64,000 bases of DNA from Trichoderma breve (taxonomy: Eukaryota > Ascomycota > Sordariomycetes > Hypocreales > Hypocreaceae), in assembly GCF_028502605.1 (NCBI RefSeq), contig NC_079232.1:620001-684000 (forward strand). The letters run 5' to 3'. Both the position numbers and the translations under genes were made by a program. Each line of letters begins with the position of its first letter. Position 1 is the stretch's first letter. This document shows, in pieces, positions 57,131-64,000 of the stretch. The notes beneath the pieces are model-generated. The model was given only the letters and a program-made list of their open reading frames with translations, made no database searches and was not told where the DNA came from.

Positions 57131-57482
57131 TCCTCCTACTTGATGATCCTATGATTGGTGAAGTTGTCTTTTCTTTGTCCTTCGATGCTGCCTATTTTTC
57201 TACGTGAAGGTTCTATAATTGGTGGTTTTTGCTGTAGAATCGCGTCTTCTTTGTTTTTTAACGCCGCCTCTCCCCCTGGTTGACTTTATGATTGGTAGTT
57301 CTTGCTGTAGAGTTGCCTCTTCACCTTGCGATGCTGCGTACTCCCCTACTTGACTCTATGATTGGTGGTTCTTGCTGTTACGTTGCCTCTTTATCCTTTG
57401 ATGATGGATACCCCCCTACTTGATGATTCTGTGATTGGTAGTCTTGCTGTAGAGTTGCCTTTTCTTTGTCTTTCGATGTTAT
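57131..57482. repeat. Degenerate ~70-bp minisatellite, five units
   Basis: Five diverged copies of a unit containing ATTGGT, then TTGCTGTAGAGTTGCCT, then CTTTG..TTCGATG and a CCCCTACTTGA-type linker. The ATTGGT anchors lie at 57154, 57218, 57291, 57361 and 57434, giving periods of 64, 73, 70 and 73 bases. Confidence 0.85.
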
Positions 57483-57627
57483 AGAGATAATCTCTTGGCC
57501 CAGTTTCAAGTTGTTCATCGTGGATATATAAGTCACTTGCGTAGGACTATCGTCTACTGAATCACTGCGTATGACTATCTCTGATAACTTGATAACTCCA
57601 TCACTACACCCATCATCACGAGACACT

Positions 57628-57750
57628 ACGAACAGTTTCACAACATATCTTGAACAGTTGCTACCACATACCTTGAACAGTTTCACCGCACGCCTTGAAT
57701 AGCCTCATCACATACCTTGAACAACTCCTGAACAGTCTCACCACTTCACA
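57628..57750. repeat. ~22-bp tandem repeat, about five units
   Basis: Imperfect tandem copies around the consensus CTTGAACAGTTTCACCACATAC, placed just before the split unknown ORF. Confidence 0.75.
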
Positions 57751-57884
57751 CATCAACATCCCCTCGAAATACTTAAAACTTCCTAGATCTCCATCCAACT
57801 TGCCCTCAAGCCCACCAACACAATCCATCATTCACGAAACACTAAAATAAACCAACCAAGTCTATCACTCGCAAGAACATCACA

Positions 57885-58496
57885 ATGTCGAGCTCAAGCG
57901 CCAGTGACACGTTCTACCAAGACCTCCAAAAGGGCTTAGAAATCCTCGTATTCGAACGCCTCCCACACTTCAAAATGCACCACTACCTCTGCTTCTACCA
58001 TCGCAGCCCAAGCGCCGATTACATCTCCGGATGGGGCTGCTGGTGCGAAAAGGTCGAAACACATCCCCACGACTACAAATTCTGTAAAGATAAAACACGA
58101 AGAGGTCTTTTCCCAGACATCATTAACCCTGGTGCCTACATTGAAAAATGTGGACATCAGACTTCTGAGGAACGTGGAAGATATTCCCACCGATTCTTTT
58201 GCTTCAAACTTACCGATTCCGTGTCGATCTTGATAGATTGGCTTTTGAACTCGAGGGCCAGTCCATCTGACTGGAAAGGTGTCAACGAGGATGTCATACG
58301 GCGGAACTTGCGCAAGTACGAGAAAGAATGGTATATCCTACCCCTGGAACGAAAATTTGAAAAAGTTAATGTGCTGTGTGGATTGGCGAGCCTACGAAAC
58401 GGCATCCCAAAACAGGCGCGACAGTCTAATGTCTCGTGGGAGGCAGAGAGATTGATTTACATACTGGGTTGGGAAGACATGGATTTTAAAAAATAG
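57885..58496 (+). CDS. Unknown protein, first half of a split ORF
   Basis: An open frame of 203 codons from an ATG in a CACAATGTC context. I do not recognise the family. It is rich in Trp, Tyr, His and Cys (for example 'GWGCWCEKVETHPHD' and 'YIEKCGHQT'), with no signal peptide or membrane helix, so it may be a small folded domain. It ends in TAG at 58494-58496. The same frame continues open for another 255 codons. The two parts may be one gene interrupted by a nonsense mutation, one gene with an intron across the stop, or two genes. A tandem repeat array lies directly upstream. Confidence 0.55.
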   Translation: MSSSSASDTFYQDLQKGLEILVFERLPHFKMHHYLCFYHRSPSADYISGWGCWCEKVETHPHDYKFCKDKTRRGLFPDIINPGAYIEKCGHQTSEERGRYSHRFFCFKLTDSVSILIDWLLNSRASPSDWKGVNEDVIRRNLRKYEKEWYILPLERKFEKVNVLCGLASLRNGIPKQARQSNVSWEAERLIYILGWEDMDFKK

Positions 58497-58517
58497 GCGG
58501 AGGATATTCACTGGGCC

Positions 58518-59261
58518 ATGGGACAGGGTGCTGACATTAGGTTTGAGAGGGAGGAGGAGCTAAGGAGGAGGGATAGGTTTAAAATGGGGGACAGGTCAAG
58601 TAAGGAGAAAGATTTGATGATAAGAGAGGAGAAGGCACCGACCGACAATTTTCGAGGCCAACGGTCTGGACGAGAAGGAGAAAGGCGGGGGCGCAGTCCT
58701 CCAAGAGAACAATACGGATACGAAAGGGAAGAGCCGACGCAATATCCTTCTACTTCTTCAAGAGGGAAATCTAGAAGAGGAGATGAGAGGCAGTGGCAGG
58801 ATCCTCTAGACGAACGATACTACGAGAGAGATGAGAAGCCGCGCAACAATCCTCCAAAAGAACAACCTAGAAGAGGAAAGAGCAAGTCCAGTCGTCCAAA
58901 AGAACAATCTGGAGGATTCTATGACACCCTATTGGACATTCTTCCGGGGGGACAATTTATGCAGCGACAGAACAATTTTTTCACAGGCCAATATGAGAGG
59001 CGGCGGTTAACCGATCCTCCAACAGGAGAATTTAGGGGGGCGTTGGCCACTCATATGGCAGAAGAATGTGGGATTCAGGTAGCCAATGCTTTAGGAATAA
59101 GACAAAAGAGCCCGTCGCCCACTCCTCCAGGAAGATACTCTGAGGGGCAGGTAGCCGATGATCCAAGAAGATATGAAGGCGGGGGGTCCAGTTCTTCAAG
59201 AAAACGACATGGAAGACATAATTATGTGGAGAATCACTGGGAAAGGTATTACTTAGGTTAG
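58518..59261 (+). CDS. Unknown Arg/Glu-rich protein, second half of a split ORF
   Basis: An open frame of 247 codons starting at the first ATG after the TAG, in the same frame as the upstream ORF. Only seven sense codons lie between that stop and this ATG. The protein is highly charged and disordered, with loose repeats built on 'PP.EQ', 'RPKEQ' and 'DPPTGEFRG', plus several Arg/Ser patches. No known domain is recognised. It reads naturally as the disordered tail of the upstream protein. As a separate gene it would have almost no intergenic space. Confidence 0.5.
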   Translation: MGQGADIRFEREEELRRRDRFKMGDRSSKEKDLMIREEKAPTDNFRGQRSGREGERRGRSPPREQYGYEREEPTQYPSTSSRGKSRRGDERQWQDPLDERYYERDEKPRNNPPKEQPRRGKSKSSRPKEQSGGFYDTLLDILPGGQFMQRQNNFFTGQYERRRLTDPPTGEFRGALATHMAEECGIQVANALGIRQKSPSPTPPGRYSEGQVADDPRRYEGGGSSSSRKRHGRHNYVENHWERYYLG

Positions 59262-59715
59262 CTCATCTGGTTTGCATGGTAGGAAGAATCAGGGTCATGA
59301 GATATCCAAGAATGTAGCAATGAAAGAAATTGAAATGCTATATGTATGTATCGGTCTATATATATGTCAGGGCATTTGTTGCCCGCAAAGGTTCGCTCGG
59401 TCATTATCCATCCAGTTGTAAATCAGCGCTCGAAAAAAAAAAAAAAAAAAACATGCCCACTAAACTCCAAGTAGCCGCACTTTATAAGATACATCGAGCC
59501 AAAAGAGAAAAAGAAAAGATAGGGGGGAAGACAAAAAGACAGCCAAGAAGAATAAAAAATAACAAAGCAAAATGTTGTTTGCATGTGTTGGTACACTCTT
59601 TCTTTTCTTTCACAAATTGACCAGCAAGCGGCCACACAGCACGAGATGTGCCTCTGGTATCGGGTATCATCAAGATTCTTCATCTGTCGGCAAGTGACGT
59701 TGAGTAGCCGTGAGG
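59262..59715. other. Intergenic
   Basis: 3' flanks of the split ORF and the lipase gene. It holds a run of about 19 A at 59430-59450 and A-rich sequence to 59570. No gene seen. Confidence 0.5.
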
Positions 59716-61499
59716 TTAAATCTCCTGCCAGCCGTGGCCTTGGGGCAGAGGGACGCCTTTCATAGTGGCTGGTTGAGTGGGTTGTTCGCTGGGCTCCAGC
59801 TCGCCCTTCATTTGCTCTTCACTCTGCTCAATCTGCTCCGTCGTCGATTGACCGCTCTTTTGTTCATCTGGCTCTCCTAGGCCAATGGTATCAATCCAGT
59901 TCCAGTGGTCGATGACGTCGTGTCCGCTCCTATCGAAAATGGCCTTGTCGTCGTTGAGGCCATCGACAGCCACATCAGAGCTAGAGCCATCCTTCTTTGC
60001 CAAGTCCAGCTTGTCCATGTGGGAACCGTCGACGAGATCTCCAATCCAAGTTCGCGCGACAGGAATGTTGTTTGCTCGGAAAAACTGCAGTTGCGCACGT
60101 AGGTTTAGGCGAAGTGCACGCTCGGGCTCGACGGCGTTGAAGATCTTCCTCGTCAAGAGTGGGAATAGAATGCCAAAATCAGACTGACTCAGATGAGCTG
60201 AGCTTCCGACGTAAAAGAAATTGGGCTCCGGAAGCTTGTTACCACTAGGCCGCTCATAGATGGCCGGGGTGACAACCTTGGCCGTAGGGTCGGGAGACAA
60301 TAACCGTGCCGTGACATGAAGATGCTCAGGCCACTTGAAAAAGGCTTCCGATTCAACAGCTAGTAGCGCAGTTCCTCCCGGTGCTGAGGGGACATCGGCG
60401 TATACGGGAAGCGGTAGGTTGAACAGAGGAGTCGAGTTGGGGGCCAGCAGAGGCAGACACCACATATCCAGGAGCATAGTGGCGTTCTTCTCCGTCACCT
60501 GCTTCCGAATGCTGCTGTCCTTGGCGGGTTTGAACAATGGCGATTCCATGGCTGCAACCTCTGCAACATCGGCGTAGTAGGTGCTCTTGAGAAACTGGTA
60601 CATGGTGGTGGAACCGAAGCTGTGACCCGCAAAGATGATGCTGCCAGGCTCGTTGACATTCAGGCGGCCGACGAATTGGCTCAAGCTCGGGGTGGTGAGA
60701 TTGAGGTTGGTAAACTCTCGGCCCGCATCCATGGCGAGAACTGCCTCGTGAACCAAGCCCATCTCCCAAAGTCTAATCCTAAGCTGCGCTTCTCTCGCCT
60801 CGTACACTTCGGGTGTGACCTCATGGGAGATTCGGTTGTACGGGACGACCTTTCGGGCTAAGCGGCCGTTCTGGCCAGGAACACGAACAAACGAGGTAAC
60901 GGCGCTTCCATCTCGATGCTCGGGGCAGATGACGACGATTCCGTGAGAAGCAAGCGATCCGGCAATGTATGAATACGAGTTTCGGCTACCTCCTAGGCCA
61001 TGGGAGAAGATCATGGTTGGCCATCGCTTGTCGTCGGTATTGGTGGATTCCAAAGTGGCGTTTTTGTGAGCGGGAATGGAGGTGTAGTGAAGATGTCGAG
61101 GTAGAAATCTATTGGACAATGGCGTCAGGAGAGCTCAAGTTAAGGTTTGGATAAAATCTGAATTATGACTTACGAGAGGAGCTCGGCTAGGGTGTGTCCA
61201 ACGCCCATAAACTTGGTGTAAGCAGAGACATAATGTCTTTGCGGCGCGGGCAGCCAGCTGATGAGCTTCTCATTGGATTCGGCGACTGCAGGATAGAAGA
61301 CTCGGAACAGCACCGTCGGGATGTCGCTGGCATTGTCGGGTCGCGGGGACGGAGAGGGCAGATCGTCGACGGGAATCTCGACGTCGAGGGTGCCGACCTT
61401 GTATGGGCCGGTATATTCGGGGAAAGCTGGGACAGGATTTAATCTGGAGAGATAGGCAGACAGCCTCGAGGTCGCGGAGGGCTCTGAGGCGCCAATCAT
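59716..61499 (-). CDS. PAF acetylhydrolase-like phospholipase/lipase
   Basis: A 572-aa alpha/beta hydrolase of the platelet-activating-factor acetylhydrolase (PAF-AH II / plasma type) family, which hydrolyses short or oxidised sn-2 acyl chains of phospholipids. Minus-strand exons: 61499-61174 and 61108-59716, spliced TC|A. The nucleophile Ser272 is in the lipase motif 'AGHSFGS', and the oxyanion region 'FSHGLGGSR' is at ~143-151. A conserved 'YTGPYKVGTLDVEI' start and 'VFYPA' strand are typical of the family. A late 'GSHMDKLDL' and a His in the C-terminal half are candidates for the rest of the triad. The last ~70 residues are Glu/Gln/Pro-rich and disordered. No clear signal peptide, so probably cytosolic. 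Confidence 0.9.
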
Positions 61500-63380
61500 G
61501 GTGGCGATTGCGACGATGGCTGTGGTGATGAAGGTGTCGTCGTTTGGATGGCGTGGCGATGACCTAATAAGTACCAGACAAGATATATAGATGGATAGAT
61601 AGCGAGGTGAATGCGACCGCGATTGATGACGACGTAGAAGAAGAAGAAGAAGAAATCAGGAAGAAGGCGACAATGGAAGGATGGAATAAATAAAGGAATA
61701 ATAAAGGTAAGCAGTCCGAAATAATGGAATGGAAGGAAGGATGCTAGGGGGATGAAAGTGTAATATTAAAAGTGTATTATTAGGGGAAGAAAGAAATTGA
61801 AAAAATAGTTTGGACGTGCAAAGCAGCTACTAGTAGTTCTAATAATAAGCTGGCAGCGTGTCGAATCAAATCAATTACGATCCATTACGATGCGATCAAA
61901 TTTGATACGTACTTTTTCGTCGCCAAGGCTTCGTAGTCGGAGGCAAAGCAACTTCACAGTGACGCAAGCCGGACCCCTTTCATGTGGTCAGCCCAGCTTG
62001 TTGGCTGGCAAATGGCAGTGCAGATCGCCTCATTACATCAGCATCACAAGCAAAACAATGGAACTAACAGAAAAGTCTTGCCATGTGCTACTCCATAGGG
62101 CGGTATAGCGTCAAGTAGATGAGGGTCTGGTTCGGCCAATGTTGGTCCAACTACAACTATCCGGGAGCTTCGTCACGCGACTCGTGCTTTGTTTTTGGAT
62201 TCCAATGGCGGTAAAGATGCATCTGGGCTCCATTCCTGCTGCAGTGAGGCAGCACGAGAAAAAAACACTAACAAGAAAAAATCCTGGCGGCACAAATACT
62301 AAGATGAACTGGCGTGGAGCTGCGTGTTAGAGACTGCTCGAGGCTAGACCAATTCGGATACCGAAGTATGGTCTGGGAAGAGGCCGTGTGTCTTGTTGCT
62401 GGATTGGGATAAGCAAAATGGCGGACATGCCGTGAAAAGGTAGCAGAGACGGTGGAGATGCTGTGCATTTGCATGTGGTGAAGCTCTAGATATGAGATAT
62501 GGGATGCTCTCCTATATCGTGCATCTAGCTTATAGGTGTTTTGATATGATATGATATGATATGATCCCCAACCGACGTGTACTTGTGGTGGGGGTTAAAT
62601 TTGGAGTAACACGGGGTTTACGGAGTATATCGAGAGAACCAAAAGAGGATCCAAAGACTCAGATGGCCATTGGTTCGGGGTTTGGTATTGGATTGGAATT
62701 GCTGGATCTCTGCCAACTGATGTTGTCATTGATCAATTACACGGCATCTTGTTGGCGGCGCTCTAAGGTGGCTGGTGCGGCTAAGTCATCTCTGTTTCGG
62801 TTGGCGCCAACCGTGTCATCGTCGTCCATTCGTTTCACAGCAATTTTAACCTCCCCCAAGGCCTCTCGAGCTGGGGGGGATAAGCGTTCCTGCATGACAG
62901 ATAGCTCAATCGTAGCGGGTGGCAAAAAATCTTTCACAGCAATTTTAACTCCTCCCAAGGCCTTAAACTGTTGCCACATCTTGGGCTGTTGGGCTGTTCA
63001 CCAGATCAAAATCCCCAATTTACAGCAATTTTAGCCACTCTCCAGGCCTTACATAGGAGGATCCAAGAAATGCAGATTGCCATTGGTTCGGGGTTTGGCG
63101 CTAGATGTTGGATTGCTAGATCTCTGCCAAGTACAAAGATGATGTTGTCGTTGATCAATTACACGGCTTGACGGCATCTTATTGTAGCGGCATATTATAT
63201 ATTCGCACTAACACCCTAGTTTATACACTTCGATGCTGCAGTTTAATACTCATTGATGTGCCGCAACATCAGCAGGCGCTTATGTGCATCCAATTAGGCA
63301 GAGCCCCTCTTCTATTCGCGCGCAAAACAAATGCAGTTTATACCACTCAAAGTCCTACCGTTGTCTTTCACGAAGCAATA
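61500..63380. other. Intergenic with degenerate direct repeats
   Basis: A GAA microsatellite lies at about 61637-61653 and a (GATAT) run at about 62543-62563. The A-B-B-B-A repeat array at 62645-63193 is annotated separately. Short ORFs have no domain. Confidence 0.55.
62645..63193 (+). repeat. A-B-B-B-A array of degenerate direct repeats
   Basis: Unit A, about 105-130 bp, occurs at ~62645-62760 and ~63056-63193. The copies share GAGGATCCAA, GCCATTGGTTCGGGGTTTGG, GATCTCTGCCAA and GATCAATTACACGGC. Between them, unit B (ACAGCAATTTTAACC..CCCAAGGCCT) occurs three times, at 62831, 62932 and 63019. This is non-coding as far as I can see. Confidence 0.8.
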
Positions 63381-64000
63381 ATGAGCACTCGTTGTCGATT
63401 CTGCTCAGGCTTATCCGTTGAGATTTTAATTGGGCTTGCGAAGCAAGAATTCTCAGGTCATGAGTTTCCTGCTTCGGCGTACTACCAACACCACAACTCG
63501 TTTCATGATCTAGAACAGGCAGCAAACGCTGGTTGCGATTTGTGCTTGCTCATAATTGACTGCTTCAAAGGGATCCCATGGGTTAGAGGCGAGAGCTATC
63601 AGTTCTCCTCTTATCTATGGGAAAAGCCAGACATAGAAATTGAGGATTCAGCTTATGATGCGGCAAAGCAGGTTGCTTTGTCTGACGTGAAGCTGAGTAT
63701 TGGTACGGACCATGTCTATCTAGGAGAAGGTTTGGACAAAGTCCGGTCTTCCAATACTCTCTTGGTCCAAGTTGGTCCGACAGAGCTACCGGAAGAGAGC
63801 AGTGATTATGCATTTCCATTTCTCACGCTTTCATTAAATGATCGAGGTAAAGGCGGCAGTCCTACAAATATTACCATGTCATCAACTAAAAAGTCTAGAC
63901 TGTTTTGCGGAAATCGAAGGCAAAAAAATTGGACGGCGCAAGATCCACCCAGACTTGGGTTCCCCCCATCAGTTCAAAATAGCCAGACAATGGCTTCAAG
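63381..64000 (+). CDS. Probable HET-domain protein, N-terminal part
   Basis: An open frame from ATG 63381 runs to the window end without a stop (206 codons), so the gene is cut by the window edge. The start 'CRFCSGLSVE' followed by 'AANAGCDLC' is the Cys-rich N-terminal pattern I associate with fungal HET-domain (heterokaryon incompatibility) proteins. The HET domain itself would lie beyond the window. There are no introns so far. HET genes act in non-self recognition and often sit in variable regions, which fits the repeats just upstream. Family call is moderate. Confidence 0.6.
   Translation, partial: MSTRCRFCSGLSVEILIGLAKQEFSGHEFPASAYYQHHNSFHDLEQAANAGCDLCLLIIDCFKGIPWVRGESYQFSSYLWEKPDIEIEDSAYDAAKQVALSDVKLSIGTDHVYLGEGLDKVRSSNTLLVQVGPTELPEESSDYAFPFLTLSLNDRGKGGSPTNITMSSTKKSRLFCGNRRQKNWTAQDPPRLGFPPSVQNSQTMAS

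Larger units (their letters stand above)
56860..57884. other. Intergenic with two minisatellites
   Basis: 1-kb region between the transcription factor and the split ORF, dominated by the two tandem repeats annotated separately. It is T-rich in the left half and C/A-rich in the right half (57600-57880). Confidence 0.6.

Overview
This window looks like a piece of nuclear chromosome from a filamentous ascomycete. A Sordariomycete of the order Hypocreales, Trichoderma-like, is my best guess. The genes have short GT-AG introns, about half the window is intergenic, and the gene set is typical of moulds: a class II hydrophobin, a highly-reducing-type polyketide synthase (PKS), a JEN-type carboxylate transporter, a glucosylceramide synthase and a HET-type gene. 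I assigned 20 genes and rebuilt their exons by hand from reading frame, splice sites and family motifs. No tRNA, rRNA or CRISPR was seen.

Left part (1-15 kb) is a compact housekeeping block. In order it holds a Urg3/URC4-type DUF1688 protein (+), the mitochondrial insertase Oxa1 (-), the outer-membrane import factor Mim1 (-), the Cdc48 adaptor Shp1/p47 (+), the Rag GTPase Gtr1 (-), a Yip1-family Golgi protein (+), a small disordered repeat protein (-) and a JEN1-like monocarboxylate/H+ symporter (-).

From 15 to 27 kb the DNA is nearly empty, holding only a class II hydrophobin near 20 kb. At its right edge lies the most unusual locus. A BAHD-like acyltransferase (-) and a 2518-residue PKS (+) diverge from a 513-bp spacer. 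The PKS has intact KS, AT, C-methyltransferase and ACP signatures, but its ketoreductase lacks the Lys, Tyr and Asn catalytic positions and its dehydratase motifs are altered. It may therefore make an unreduced, methylated chain that the acyltransferase could help release; that is inference.

From 37 to 53 kb ordinary genes return: ceramide glucosyltransferase (-), tRNA-splicing endonuclease subunit Sen2 (+), a carnitine-pathway type Fe(II)/2-oxoglutarate dioxygenase (+), co-chaperone Sgt1 (-), lanosterol synthase Erg7 (-), meiotic Spo11 (+) and an ankyrin protein (+).

From 53 to 64 kb the sequence becomes lineage-specific again: a C2H2/fungal-specific transcription factor (+), tandem minisatellites in front of an unknown ORF that is cut by one in-frame TAG, a PAF-acetylhydrolase-like lipase (-), an A-B-B-B-A array of degenerate direct repeats, and the start of a probable HET-domain gene that runs off the window end.
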